A stretch of DNA of 64,000 nucleotides from Ailurus styani (GCA_002007465.1 LNAC01001227.1:186248-250247); one strand, 5' to 3'; positions 23,015 to 35,521 are shown, counted from the stretch's first letter. The notes: a model not told the origin generated them from the sequence alone. Numbers and translations are program-made.

Positions 23015-25475
23015 CCAGATAATTTAAAGTGTCTGGACCTACTTTATTTAAGTAGTGAAGAAATATAAATTAGGAATATCTGAGCTATGTTAACGATTAA
23101 AATTAAATCCTTGGATCTTGATAAGTGATAAATTATATAAGATCAGAATCTAAGTTTGTATTCATTGGACAAAAGCATTTTGGATGGTGCAGTGCCCTCC
23201 CAGCATGTGGAATATCGGGCTAATCTTCACGTGATCAATGACATAGACAAGCATTACAAATATATGACATCCCAGCTCTTACATTCCCAGGAAAGATACC
23301 TTTTAAATATTCACAGGATCAAAACTTTCTGCCTCAACCCAGATGTCCAAGGGAATTACATCCGACCATTAAAACTACTTCTTTGGGCCTTCAACACCTC
23401 TCTAAAATACAACAGCAGAAAATACAAAGGGAAGTCCTTGTTAATTTCTAAGAAAGCCATATGAAGTTACAGAGGCAGAAGTAGGCAGGGAGGACAGATA
23501 TGATAGAGCTACAAGAAACAGATGTGCCTTAAGGTGGTCACCTTAACTGTGATGATCAACCAGAGGTACTAGGGGGTGTCTAGCAAAGAATGGGCCTGAT
23601 ATGGTTGAAGGTACGGGATGAAGCATCATGTAAGGAGGAACAGAAAAATGACAGGGGTAGGTCTTGCTGTAACAAACTTTAGTAACTTTGTAATTGTACC
23701 AAGCACACTGCTGTTGCCATACTGAGACCTGACGCCAAAGACAGCATTTCCTAAAGGGGTTCCTGTTTTTATTGTTGTGATGAGAAGCTGGAGTCCATTC
23801 ATTAGCATTGTTCTCACTTCTCTCCTGTTTCACTCTCGACCAGAAGTTCGGGTCCTTGAGAAGTTAATGGCCTCCGGTTCTGCACCTGCCTCCAATTTGT
23901 ACCGAGACAATAGGTGAAAAATATGTCTGGAACCATGCAAACCTCCAGGGGCAGGTGGACGTCTCATTAAGCCTGAGACTTCAGAAGAGTTCTGAGCTGT
24001 GAAACTGCACTCTCTGTTGAATGATCAACAAAACCAAGGCCTCTGGCTGTTCAGATTATTGCCTGGCCCAGAGGCTGAATAAATTAGGAAAGTTGAAAAG
24101 AAGTAAAAAGTAACTCAGACAAGTTACTACGAACAAGAAAGTTTAGAAGGTTACTAATGTAACAAACTGAGCTCAATTAAGAGCAGTAAAAATAAAAATC
24201 AAACTACAGATTTTCCAGAATATATTATTCTAAAAGTCTTCACAAGAGGCTTTTTAAAAAGGTAACTCTGGACTTTTTAAGATAAATTGTGAAAACAGCA
24301 TTCCCATATACACTTGACTGAACTTCTCTTTGGGTTACTATCTTACAGAAACATCAAATATTGATCAAAGGAAAAGATTAAGTACATCATAATATTGGTA
24401 CGATACTATCAACTAAATTCAAAACTTAATCAAATTTTACCAGTTTTTCCATTGCTTCTCTGTTTTAGGACCCAATCCAGGATGACACCTTGGATTTAGT
24501 TTTGTCCTGTCTCCTTGATTTCTTCCAGCCTCTAACAATTCCGAAATTCTTCCTTGTCTCTACAATTCTGACACTTTGGAAGAGTGCCCATCCACTATTT
24601 TGTACAATGTGCCTCAGGGTGGACTTCTCTGGTGATTTCTCATTATGAGATGGAGGTTCAGCACTTTAGGGGGGATGCCACAAAGGCAATGTGCTTCTCA
24701 GTGGGCCGTATCAAGGGGAACTACAGGTCAGTAGTTTTACTGGTGATATTAACCTTAATCACTCTGCTAAGGTCAATGGCAGGCTTTTTATCATCTTTTT
24801 TTTATAGGTGAAGAAGGAGAGGCTTAAGGAGAAAAATAAGTTAGATTACACAGCCTAAATATAGGGTCTGACTCCAAAGTTCATGGACATTTCAAAATAT
24901 ACCATATTGTCCCACTTTAGTTGGAACTATAGTGAAAATTCCCCCCTCCCCTTTTCTTTACTTCTCCTCTAAGATCCTTAGGTGAGTAAAGTTGACTAAA
25001 ACGGTTGCCCATTATGTGTTTCTATGTGCTTTCAGAGTTCTAAAAAAAGTGAAAATATAATTCAAGTAAAAACATTAGAAAATCAATATTTGCGGTCTCT
25101 CAGTGAAAAGGGATATTAAACATCAGGGTCTTGTCCTTTCTCCTGAGCCAGATTTATATTTTCTGATAATCCTAGGTAAAAATAATTTTGTATATTGGGC
25201 AGCAAAAATAAACAAACCAACCAAAACAATGTTGTTGAATGTGAGTATTAATATTTTCATCACAGAGAGATTTGGACATAGGCCGAGAAACAGAACTAAG
25301 CAGTTTTGAAGGAAATTTTCTTCAGAAAATCAGTAATAATAATCTCAATGACTATATTTGGCCCCAAGACTGGAAAAATAAGAATAGATTTTCCTTTCTT
25401 TACCTCACTCCCATGTCTTCCCACATCAATCATATACTTGAAATAATCACCGTACCTGCTCTTAGAAATGTATCA
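23015..25475. other. Mostly single-copy DNA, one diverged repeat, no gene recognised
   Basis: Holds a 102-codon open frame (23156-23464, +) with no recognisable family and a block at about 23630-23965 that resembles 35640-36020. Otherwise nothing is assigned; no exon with clear borders. Confidence 0.4.
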
Positions 25476-25480
25476 CATAG

Positions 25481-25847
25481 TGTAAGGTTTCCCGGTAGCC
25501 CTCCCAGTAACGGCGGATTAAACAAAGCACCAGACGAATAGGCACGAGGGGAGATTTTTAATAGAGATGCCCTCGGGCGAGGTTCCGCGACTCCGAGAGA
25601 AGGGAGTCGGGGAAGTCGCACCTGGGGAGGATGCGCACGGGTTTTTATGGGCTGTGGGCGGAACAGGGGAACATGACCATAATTGGTAGGAGATTGGATG
25701 GAGTTCAGCCCTCGGTTTCCCGCCGAAGCTCTGGCCTTGGCGGTCTTTTGAGAGTGGAAGCTGATTAGAGGGGGGCGGGGCGGTGAGACAGTAGGGCAGC
25801 CGCCATCTTGTGGCCTCCTCAGTTCCCCGGACCCCGTCGGCCCAACA
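25481..25847 (-). mobile_element. Solo LTR of an endogenous retrovirus, antisense
   Basis: 367 bp bounded by TG...CA and flanked by a 5-bp duplication CATAG (25476-25480 and 25848-25852). It is strikingly GC- and CpG-rich compared with the AT-rich surroundings. Read on the minus strand it has CCAAT-like motifs, a TATA-like CATAAAAACC (25642-25653 complement) and an ATTAAA-type polyadenylation signal (25555-25562 complement) about 80 bases further, the U3-R-U5 order expected of an LTR. No gag/pol/env sequence adjoins it, so it is a solo LTR left after recombination. The retroviral class is not assigned. Confidence 0.85.
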
Positions 25848-26269
25848 CATAGAACAGACTTTATATTCTATTGGAAAGAACTTTAGTCAATGGAGTTAAA
25901 ATGTTATACAAAAAACTAACTGAACATACTATATGGTATATGTAAAATTGCTTTCAATTAATTTACATCTTTTTATATTTTCTCCTAGTCAGAATCTATT
26001 TCTTACATTGGAATAAATTAATGTATGAGTACACCATCTCACATGAAGCTTCAAACTGTTCCCAGGTTTTCCTCTTATTTGGACAAACCTATCCATGAGT
26101 CACTGAGTTATGGACTTCAATGTGGGAAAAAAGACTGACTAATCTCTCCAGAGTGTCCTCATGGAGAACTTGAAACTACAAAGGATATGAAAGAATGTGG
26201 CCAGTTCATTCATTAAGCCACAAACATTTTTCAAGTTAATTTAACAGAGTAATCATAAGCACTGAGGAC

Positions 26270-26640
26270 AGACTACCTGAGTTCAAAACCAGGCTTAATA
26301 TACTAGCTGTGAGGTCTTGACTAAATTATTTAGTCTCTATTGGGGCACCAGGATGGCTCAGTCAGTTAAGCATCCGACTCTTGATTTCAGCTCAGGTCAT
26401 GACCTTAGGGTCGTAAGACCCACCTCAGGCTCCTCACTCAGCAGGGAGTTGGCTTGAGATTCTCTTCCTCTGCCCCTCCTCCCCTCTAAAAAATTATTTA
26501 GTCTTTCTACATCATAGTCTCCTCATCTGTAAGATGGAGACAGCGATGTTCTCTATCTCATCTGTAAAATTCCCCTCAAGTGTTGTAATGAAGAGCAAAT
26601 GAGGAAATATCCATAAAACACACACACAGGTTGTGTAGAA
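26270..26640 (+). repeat. MIR remnant split by a SINE
   Basis: MIR core-like text on both sides of the SINE (ACTACCTGAGTTCAAAACC; CTCCTCATCTGTAAGATGG). Confidence 0.7.
26339..26490 (+). mobile_element. Older carnivore SINE, short variant
   Basis: GGGGCACCAGGATGGCTCAG head, CTTGATTTCAGCTCAGG variant; AAATTATTTAGTCT duplication; lacks the AAATAAA tail. Confidence 0.9.
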
Positions 26641-27050
26641 CAGTTACAGACAGAATGACTGTGGAATCTACTATGTCTAGGACACTCTTGATTATTCCTG
26701 TTGTCCTAGCATAATTATTAACAGGGCCTCCCGTTCAATCTAAAAAGAGTCCCGGTTGGGAAAATAAATTACATAACCATCCTATTTACAAAGCATGTAG
26801 TAAATACCATATAACCATTAGTTATTATCAAAACTTTGTTCTGAGTGTTGGGGATGCTTAGTAGTGAGCAACAACAAGGACACAATAATCTCTGCCTTCC
26901 TTCAGTTTTTATTCTAGCTGGGAGACATAACTAACCATCAAAATCAATTGGTAAAATATATGTTACATGGTGATAAATATAATGGCATTCAACAGCAACT
27001 CAACTTCTGGAAACTGCCATTTAGCCTATCTTCCCAAATGTATCAGAGGG
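26640..27050 (+). repeat. Unassigned, with an old repeat-like segment
   Basis: 26825-26960 looks like a diverged ancient interspersed repeat (GAGTGTTGGGGATGCTTAGTAG, TTCTAGCTGGGAGACATAAC). The rest shows nothing recognisable. Confidence 0.4.
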
Positions 27051-27051
27051 A

Positions 27052-27252
27052 TTTTTTTTAAGATTTTATTTATTTTATTTTGAGAGAGAGAGAGAGAGTT
27101 GGGGGAGGGGCAGATGGAGAGGGAGAGAATCTCAAGCAGACTCCCCACTGAGGCAGAGCTGGGCATGAGGCTTAATCCCATGACCCTGAGATCATGACTT
27201 TAGCTGAAACCAAGAGTTGCATGCCTAACCAACTGCACCACTCAGGTGCCCC
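27052..27252 (-). mobile_element. Carnivore tRNA-SINE, antisense
   Basis: Head complement CACTCAGGTGCCCC; ATCAGAGGGATT / ATCAGTAGGATT duplication. Confidence 0.9.
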
Positions 27253-27795
27253 ATCAGTAGGATTTTTAAACTTGTCTGAATAAAGAAATATTAACTCAAG
27301 ATGGGTTACAGACTTAAATGTAAGACCAGAAACCATAAAAGTCCTCTAAGAAAAGACAGGAGAAAAACTCCTTGACATGGGTCTTGGCTATTATTTTTTT
27401 GGGAAATGACATCTAACGTGCAAACTACAAAATAAAAAATGAACAAGTGGGACTACACCAAACTAAAAAGCTTCTGCACAGCTAAAGAAACAATGAAAAT
27501 GAAAAGACAACCTAAGGAATGGGAAAAAATATTTGCAAGTAATATATCTGATAAAGGGGTTAATACCCAAAATATATAAAGCACTCACACAACTCAAGTA
27601 AAAATAAGTGATCCAGTTTAAAATGGGCAAAGGACCTGAATAGACGTAAAGATATATGACCCAAAAGATATATGAGTGGCCTCAGGGTACATGAAAAAGT
27701 GCTCAATGTTGTTAATCATTAGGAAAATGCAAATCCAAAGAACAGTATCACCTCATGTCTGTTAGAATGGCTGTCATCAAAAAGATAAGCGATAA

Positions 27796-27868
27796 CATTG
27801 TGTAAGACTGAGGATTCGCAGACCTCTACCCCTGAAACAAGTAATACATTATATGTTAATTTAAAAAA
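27796..27868 (+). mobile_element. Very short L1 3' end inserted in older L1
   Basis: TGTAAGACTGAGGATTCGCAG...ATACATTATATGTTAATTTA is an L1 3' terminus out of place in ORF2-end text; the GATAACA / GGTAACA flanks suggest a target duplication. Confidence 0.7.
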
Positions 27869-28640
27869 GCTAAGAGGTAACAAATGCTGGCAAGGATGTG
27901 GAGAAAAAGGAAACTTTGTGCACTGTTGGTGGGTCGTATATTGGTGCAGCCACTATGGAACACTATGGAGATTCCTAGAAAAATTAAAAGTAGAACTACC
28001 CTATGATCCAGCAATTCCACTTCTGGGTATTTATCAAAAAAAAAAAAAAAAAGAAGAAAGAAAGAAAGAAAGAAAAGAAAAAATAAAGAAAAGAAAAGAA
28101 AACATTAACTTGAAAAGTTATCTGCACCCCTATGTTCACTGCAGCATTATTTAAAATAGCCAAGACATGGAAACAACCTAAGAGTCCATCAAGGGATAAA
28201 CAGATAAATAAAAAGTGATATAAATTATGTGTGCATATACACATACACAAACTAGAATACTCTTCGGCTATGAAATAGAAGGAATTCTACTTTTTGTCAA
28301 CATAGATGAAACTTGAGAGCATTATGCTAAGTGAAATGAGTCAGACAGAGAAAAATAAATACTGAACCATCTCACTTACATGTGGAATCAAACAGAGAGA
28401 GAAAGAGAGAGACAGAGGGAAAATATCAGAGATGGAAAAGATACAGAAAGTATAGAAAAAAATAGCAGATTTGTGGTTGCCAGAGGTTGGTGGTGGGGGC
28501 AAAAGGGGTTGGACGAAGGTGGTCAAAAGGCACAAACTTCCAGTTACAAGATAAAAATTATTGGGAATATAATGTATAACACAATGACTATAATTAATAT
28601 TGCTGTATGGCATATATAAAATTTTAAAAGAGTAAATTCT

Positions 28641-28838
28641 TTTTTTTTAAGATTTATTTATTTATTTATTTGACACACAGAGAGAGAGATCACAATTAGG
28701 CAGAGAGGCAGGCCAAAAGAGAAGAGGAAGCAGGCTTCCTGCAGAGCAGGGAGCCTGATGCAGGACTTAATCCCAGGACCCTGAGATCATGACCTGAGCT
28801 GAAGGCAGAGGCTTAACCACTGAGCCACCCAGGCACCC
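28641..28838 (-). mobile_element. Carnivore tRNA-SINE, antisense, exact target duplication
   Basis: AAAAGAGTAAATTCT at 28626-28640 and 28839-28853. Confidence 0.95.
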
Positions 28839-29534
28839 AAAAGAGTAAATTCTAAGAGTTCTCACGAGGAAAATTTTTTTCTTTTTTTTTTTTGTATCTA
28901 TATGAGAAGATGGATGTTAACGGAACTTATTATGGCCATTTCACAATGTTTGTAAGTCAATCCTTATCCTGTACAACTTAAATGTGTCCAGTGCTGTATG
29001 TCAATTATATCTCAATAAAACTGTAAAGAACAAAATACAACAGAGTTTGTAATAAAGGAAAAAGAACATGACTGCTGAGTTAAAAAGAGAAGATAAGAGA
29101 AAAAGCCAAGAGAGTTGTGAGTAGAATCAGTTGGAGATCATTGCAATAAAAGGTTCCTTCCAAATGGGAGACTTCCCACGGTCTATAATCCAATCTCTTC
29201 ACCCCCGATCCTCCTGTCAGAGACACAGTCCATTCTTCCTTTCTTCTTGACACTTGGCCACTTAGGCAGAGGCACCATTTTCTGGTTTTCTTAACTCTGA
29301 AGTGTGTCCATGTGAGACTACTTGACAATACCTGAGTGAAAGAACAAATACAATTTGACCTTGTTTTCATGAAAGGAAATTAATTACTTGTCCTGAACTT
29401 CCTTATTTTCTCTTCCTGTGGGCTGGATCATGAACATGGCAGTGACCCAGCTTTGACCATGCAGACAAGAACAATGCATGAGGGCAGGCTTTCTCAACAT
29501 GATTCCCAGAGAATTCCCTAAAGAAAATTATTTG

Positions 29535-29715
29535 AGAGGGGGGTGGGGGATTAGGGTAACCAGGTGATGGGTATTAAGGAGGGCACATGTGGTGATGAGC
29601 ACTGCACGTTATATGCAACTAATGAATTGTTGAACACTACATCAAAAACTAATGATGTACTATATGCTGGCTAATTGAACATAATAATTAAAAAATTAAA
29701 ATAAAAATAAATTAT
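29535..29715 (+). mobile_element. L1 3' end, 5'-truncated
   Basis: 3' UTR text (GGTGATGGGTATTAAGGAGGG) and A-rich tail; AAATTATTTGA duplication. Confidence 0.9.
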
Positions 29716-29839
29716 TTGAATGACCATTTTCTCAATTTTCCCAAGCTTCGTAACTGCAGTCAGTAGGTGAGTTTATGCTGTTACAACAAAGAACCTCAAA
29801 ATCCCAGTGGCTTAAAACCATTTTAAAAATGTATTTCTT

Positions 29840-30013
29840 GGGGTGCATACGTGGTTCAGCTGGTTAAGTGTTGGACTCAACTTCAGTTGGGGTCATGATC
29901 TCAGGGTCATGATATGGGGCTCCACGTCATGCTCAGAAAGGATAACTAAGATTATCTCTCTCCTTCTCCCTCTGCCCCTCCCCCCTAAAATAAACAAATT
30001 AATTAAATCTTCT
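29840..30013 (+). mobile_element. Older carnivore SINE
   Basis: GGGGTGCATACGTGGTTCAGC head; AATGTATTTCTT / ATTGTATTTCTT duplication. Confidence 0.88.
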
Positions 30014-30034
30014 AAAATTGTATTTCTTTTTTTT

Positions 30035-30122
30035 CAGGTTATGTTTCTTTTTTATTTAAATTCAATTAATTAGCATAGACTGTATTATTAGTTTCAGAGG
30101 TAGAGGTCAGTGATTCATCAGT

Positions 30123-30156
<34 letters not shown>

Positions 30157-31266
30157 TTTTATTTATTTATTTGACACAGAGAGAGAGATTACAAGTAGGC
30201 AGAGAGGCAGGCAGAGAGAGGAGGAAGCAGGCTCCCTGCGGAGCAGAGAGCCGGATGCGGGCCTCGATCCCAGGACCCTGAGATCATGACCTGAGCCAAA
30301 GGCAGAGGCTTTAACCCACTGAGCCACCCAGGCGCCCTGATTCATCAGTCTTATTACCTGCCCTCCTTAATGTCCATCACCCAGTTACACCATCCTCCCA
30401 CTCCCCTCCCCTCCAGCAATCCTCAGATTCTTTCCTATAGTTGAGTCTCTTATGGTTTGTTTCCTTCTCTGATATCATCTGATTTTATTTTTCCCTCTCT
30501 TCCCCTATGCTCCTCTGTTTTGTTTTTTAAATTCCATATGAGTGAGATCATATGATAATTACCCTTCTCTGATTAATTTATTTTTCTTTGCATAATACCC
30601 TCTAGTTATACACACTACATCTTCTTTATCCATTCATCTGTTGATGGACATCTGGGCTCTTTCTATAGTTTGGCTATTGTGGACATTGCTGCTATAAACA
30701 TTGGGGTTCAGGTGCCCCTTCAGATCACTATGTTTGTATCCTTTGGGCAGATACCCAGTAGTGCAATTGCTGGGTCATAGGATAGCTCTATTTTCAACTT
30801 TTTGAGGCAGCTCCATACTGTTTTCCAGAGTGGCTGCACCAGCTTGCATTCCCACCAACAGTGTAGGAGGGTTCCCCTTTCTCCGCATCCTTGCCAACAT
30901 CTGTCATTTCCTGACTTGTTGGTTTTAGCCATTCTGACTGGTGTGAGGTGGTATCTCATTATGGTTTTGATTTATATTTCCCTGATGCCGAGGGATGTGG
31001 AGCATTTTTTCTTGTGTCTGCTGGACATTTGTATGTTTTCTTTGGAGAAATATCTTTTCATGTATTCTGTTCATTTCTTGATTGGATATTTTGTTTTTTG
31101 GGTGTTGAGTTTGATAAGTTCTTCATACATTTTGGATACTAGCCCTTTATCTGATATGTCATTTGCAGATATCTTCTCCCATTCTGTTGGTTGTTTTTTG
31201 GGTTTGTGGATTGTTTACTTTGCTGTGCAAAAGCTTTTTATCTTGATGAAGTCCCAATAGTTCATT
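30035..31266 (-). mobile_element. L1 3' portion, antisense (about 1.0 kb plus SINE)
   Basis: Complement of the ORF2 C-terminus and 3' UTR. Minus-strand translation at 30720-30959 gives L1 text such as [20 protein letters not shown]. Split by the SINE at 30125-30336. Confidence 0.92.
30125..30336 (-). mobile_element. Carnivore tRNA-SINE, antisense, in L1
   Basis: T27-type tail start, head complement CCACCCAGGCGCCC; GATTCATCAGTCTT duplication. Confidence 0.95.
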
Positions 31267-31439
31267 TAAAAAAAATGTTTTTTTCTTGCTCACACTACAT
31301 ACCCAGCAAATATCAGGGGTAAGAATAGTACAAAGCTCTACTTCACATAGTTATTCAAGGACTTAAGCTCATGGATGTTCTATTATTAATTGGTGTCAAC
31401 ATCTCAACAGCGGTTCTCATATTTTCTACAGCCAGGTAA

Positions 31440-32200
31440 ATGAGTTTTGAAGGGTCTCACCAGCAACTTAATTACCTTTTCTTGGGTAAATACCTAGAAG
31501 TGGAATGGCTGAGTCATTTTAAGTGTATGTCTGACTTTTTAAGAACTTGCCAAATGTTTTGCCAAGTGGTAATTATTTTACATTCTCAGCAACAATACAT
31601 GAAAGTTTCAGTTCCTCTACATCCTTGCCAATATTGGTATAGTCAAAGTTTAAAATTGTACATTCTAAAAAATACATCGTGATACCTCATTAAAGTTTTG
31701 ATTTGCATTTCTCTAACTAATGGTGTAGATTTTCTTCTCATCTGCTTCTTCACTATTTGTGTATCTTCTTTGGTGAAATACCTAGTTCAAGTCTTTTGCC
31801 ATTTTTAAAAATTGCATTATATTTTCACTCTTGAGTTCTGAGAGTTCTTTATATATCTGGCTATATAGAGTCCTTTATCAGGTGCCTGGGTGACTCAGTG
31901 GGTTAAAGCCTCTGCCTTCGGTTCAGGTCATGATCTCAGGGTCCTGGGATCGAGTCCCACATCGGGCTCCCTGCTCAGCGGGGTGCCTGCTTCTTCCTCT
32001 CTCTCTGACTGCCTCTCTGCCTACTTGTGATCTCTCTCTCTCTCTCTGTGTCAAATAAATAAATAAAATCTTTTTAAAAATTTAAAAATAAAAATTAAGT
32101 CCTTTATCAGATATGTAATTTGCAAATATTTTTCCTTAATGTATGCCTTATCATTCACTTCCTTAACAGTCCTTTGAAAAGCAAATATTTTTCTTTTTTA
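31440..32200 (-). mobile_element. Older L1 ORF2 portion, antisense, split by a SINE
   Basis: Complement of the L1 ORF2 end (GGGTAAATACCTAGAAGTGG; CTACATCCTTGCCAATATTGG; ATTTGCAAATATTTTTCC). 31270-31435, just before it, is unassigned. Confidence 0.85.
31875..32087 (+). mobile_element. Carnivore tRNA-SINE
   Basis: GGTGCCTGGGTGACTCAGTG head; AGTCCTTTATCAG duplication. Confidence 0.95.
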
Positions 32201-32204
32201 TCTT

Positions 32205-32345
32205 TATTTTTTATTATTTTATTTTATTTTTTATTATGTTCAGTTAGCCACTGTATGGTACATAATTGGTCCTTATGTTCAAGGATTCATTAGTTAAGCA
32301 TAACACCCAGTGCTCATCACAGCATGTGCCCTCAATACCCATGAA
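32205..32345 (-). mobile_element. L1 3' end, antisense
   Basis: TTCAGTTAGCCACTGTATGG and ACACCCAGTGCTCATCACAG, the same family end as 16510-16720. Confidence 0.8.
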
Positions 32346-32559
32346 GAGCAAACGTTAACTGAAATACTTCTTTGAGGCTGCTGAAATGTTGCGAATGTAA
32401 GCAATTTTGGATGACTTATATGGTGACACTAAGGTTCTTCTTAACTTCATACCCCCCCTTCTCTCGGGTGATGATTGATGCTGTAATAAAATTGCTCTTA
32501 CTGATTGGACACCTAAAGTGACTTTATTATTGGATTAAACTCATGACATGAAAGAAGCT

Positions 32560-33720
32560 TTCTTGAATCTTCTTGCTCAGATCCTGCAAATGCACGTGAT
32601 GACAGGGTAGAGATTAGAATTATTCAGAATAAAGAGAACAATAAGAATAAAGAAGGTGGAAAAGTCTTGGGGAAAATCAGTTGGATGACAGCATTCAGGT
32701 GGTTGATTAAAATGGCAGGAAACAATTATCACCCAGATCTTTTTTCCTAATATCATTCTCTAACAAAATGTACAAGGGCTCCTCAGAGAAATGGATGGTT
32801 CTAGGCCTGGAGCAGGACAAGACAAGCACCTTATGGTTCCAGAAAGTAAGAAAATGCTCAAACACAATCATGAGCATCCGGCAAAGGACACAGCACTCAA
32901 CTGAAGAGCCAGCAATGTCTGGAGCTAGAATGAGTTGACCAACAAAATAATATAACATCAAACTATATCCCAAGGTAGGAAACAAATATCCATGAGTCTA
33001 CGCTGATACAAATAAATGAAAAAAATGATTTGATGTGGAAGAATAGAAAAATTTCCTGTGCAGAGAAATTCCAAATCATTCACCTTCAAGGAGATGGAAC
33101 GTAACTCCCTAAAAGTGAGCCAGATATAGTGACTTATTTCCAAAGAGCACAGTATAAGAAGGGAGAAAAAAAAAAAAAGAATAACTTCACTGTGAAGAAA
33201 CCTGACACTTGTCAGTCAGGTGTTCAAAGTTAACATCAATAGTGATGTCTTATTAATAGTAGGTACCCTTGGTATTATGTGATGAGAATTTTGCTTTTGC
33301 TGTTTCTCCCTCCAAAAACTCATAAACTAGTCTCATCACGAGAAAAATATCAATCTAACCCCAACTGAAGAACATTCTACAAAACACCTGCCCTGACCAG
33401 TACTCCTTAAAACTGTCAAGGTCATCAAAACCAAGGAAGGTCTGAGAAAGTATCATAGCCAAGGATCCTGAATGGGATCCTGGAACAGAAAAAGTGCATT
33501 AGGCAAAACTAAGAAAATTTGAATAAAGTATGGGCTCTTATGAATAATAATGTATCAATATTGATCCATTACTTATGACAAATGTGCCACATTAATGTAA
33601 GATATTAATAATTGGGGAACTGGATGTGGGACATATGGGAACTATCTATATGATCGTCATAATTTTTCTACACAGCTATAACTATTCAAAAACAAAAAGG
33701 GTATTTTACAAGTTATTTTA
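32560..33720 (+). mobile_element. Old L1M-type 3' UTR
   Basis: Characteristic old L1 3' UTR text (AGTAGGTACCCTTGG region; CAACTGAAGAACATTCTACAAA; GGGATCCTGGAACAGAAAAAG; AATGTATCAATATTGATCC). ORFs inside are incidental. Confidence 0.75.
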
Positions 33721-34405
33721 AATATCTTTTGAAATGGCATGAGAGATGGAGTAGCTACAAAAATTTTAATGGATCACTATAAAAGATTAGGTTGTCCAGA
33801 TGTCCCACCAACTCCTCAAGCTGTTAAAAGGACCACAAGAGATTTGTTCAGTTTATCTTATCCTCGGTTCTAAAATCTGATGATTGCATGAAAAACAAAG
33901 ATGTATTAGTCTCTTCAGAGCCTGGGTGAATTATAACAGTTAAAGATAAAGGAGAGGATTATGAGTCTAAGTAACAGGTGGGCCAGGATCTCCTGGCACC
34001 GTCCCCAGCAGAAGACACAAGATGATACGCATTGGTATTAGTAAAATGGTCTGAGAGTGGAGAAGAAATTTTACTGGGATTGCAGGACACCGATCCTTGA
34101 GGTACTATCACCCCTAAACCTGCTGGAAAAAAGTGAAAGATCGTTGTAATTAAATTAAAAAAATAAAGTGGTGCAATTGTAGAAAGTTTGCAGGTGACAG
34201 TATGACTGAAAGTAGGAATTTATGAATGAAAGTAGTTATGTTTTACTTCATCCCTCCCAGAGAGTGTTATAAAAACAGACATGATGTCTAAATGGGGGAC
34301 TTTTTCCTCACCCAAACCTCTGGGAAAGAGATGTACAAATTTGCTCTTCATCCCATTTTAACTGGTGCTGATAGATGTATTTATCCAATTTTGTGTGCCT
34401 TTTAT
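33720..34405. other. Unassigned DNA without gene
   Basis: Nothing recognisable; the short open frame at 34292 runs into a SINE. Confidence 0.45.
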
Positions 34406-34423
34406 TCTAGGAAAATCTTTTTA

Positions 34424-34636
34424 CTTTATTTATTTACTTATTTATTAAAGACTTTTATTTATTTATTTGACAGAGAGAGACACAATGAGAGAGGGAACAC
34501 AAGCAGGGGGAGTGGGAGAGGGAGAAGCAAGCTCCACACTGAGCAGGGAGCCTGATCCGGGGCTGGATCTCAGGACCCTGGGATCGTGACCTGAGCTGAA
34601 GGCAGGTGCTTAAGGACTGAGCCACCCAGGCGCCCC
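34424..34636 (-). mobile_element. Carnivore tRNA-SINE, antisense
   Basis: CTAGGAAAATCT duplication at both ends. Confidence 0.93.
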
Positions 34637-34821
34637 TAGGAAAATCTCTTTAGACGCAGAAGTGTCCACAGGTTTATAGAAAACCAGTTACGGAGAGTCT
34701 GCTCACACCTCGAACAGAGCACATGCCAAAAGGGAAAACTCCGTGTATAAGAAGAGATTTTAACAAAAGGAATTTAAATACATATGGGCCAAAACAAGTT
34801 TCACCAGAGAAACTTTTATTT

Positions 34822-35007
34822 ATTATTATTATTTTTAGATTTTATTTATTTATCTGACAGAGAGAGATCATAAGTAGGCAGAGAGGCAGGCAGAGGGAGA
34901 GGGAGAAGCAGGCTCTCCACTGAGCAGGGAGCCCAGTGCAGGACTCGATCCCAGAACCCTGGGACCATGAGCCCAGCGGAAGGCAGCCACTTAACTGACT
35001 GAGCCCC
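34822..35007 (-). mobile_element. Carnivore tRNA-SINE, antisense, head-truncated
   Basis: Ends at GACTGAGCCCC, lacking the usual head; AGAAACTTTTATTT duplication. Confidence 0.9.
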
Positions 35008-35285
35008 AGAAACTTTTATTTCTTACCACCCTATCCAGATGACTGACATTCCTTTAATGTCTTCAGTTCGCCTTGTGAGGTCTCTATGGACTGGGACAGA
35101 CGTATCTCGGTGTGTCTGAGAGTGAGGGCTGTCGCGGCTCACTCAGTGGACATAAGCCTGGAGAGAAACTGGCATGCATTCAACTGGCTCCAATGTCAAA
35201 GCTTAATTTAGTTTAACTTAATTTAGTTTAATGTAATTTAATTCAAAGACTTGATTTAATGAGTTCTGATTTAAAATAATGTAGA

Positions 35286-35520
35286 GGGGCGCCTGGGTGG
35301 CTCAGTGGGTTAAAGCCTCTGCCTTCAGCTCAGGTCATGATCTCAGGGTCCTGGGATCGAGGCCCGCATCGGGCTCTCTGCTCAGCAGGGAGCCTGCTCC
35401 CTCCTCTCTCTCTGCCTATTTGTAATCTCTCTCTGTCAAATAAATAAATAAAATCTTTTTTAAAAAATTAAAAAATAAAATAAAATAAAATAAAATAAAA
35501 TAAAATAAAATAAAATAAAA
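35286..35520 (+). mobile_element. Carnivore tRNA-SINE with (AAAAT)n tail
   Basis: GGCGCCTGGGTGGCTCAGTG head, unusually long pentanucleotide tail (35461-35522); AATGTAGAG duplication. Confidence 0.94.
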
Positions 35521-35521
35521 T

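Larger units (their letters stand above)
27285..29035 (+). mobile_element. L1 ORF2 end and 3' UTR, sense, with two later insertions
   Basis: Continuous L1 3' text (CAAGTGGGACTACACCAAAC; GGCAAGGATGTGGAGAAAAAGG; TTGTGGTTGCCAGAGGTTGG). It is interrupted by a short L1 tail (27796-27868) and the SINE at 28641-28838. An A17 and AAAG run lies at 28037-28080. Confidence 0.88.

Noticed and set aside
30802..31260. 152-codon plus-strand ORF with hydrophobic segments
   Set aside because: Antisense of L1 ORF2 C-terminus; the minus strand gives clear L1 protein text.
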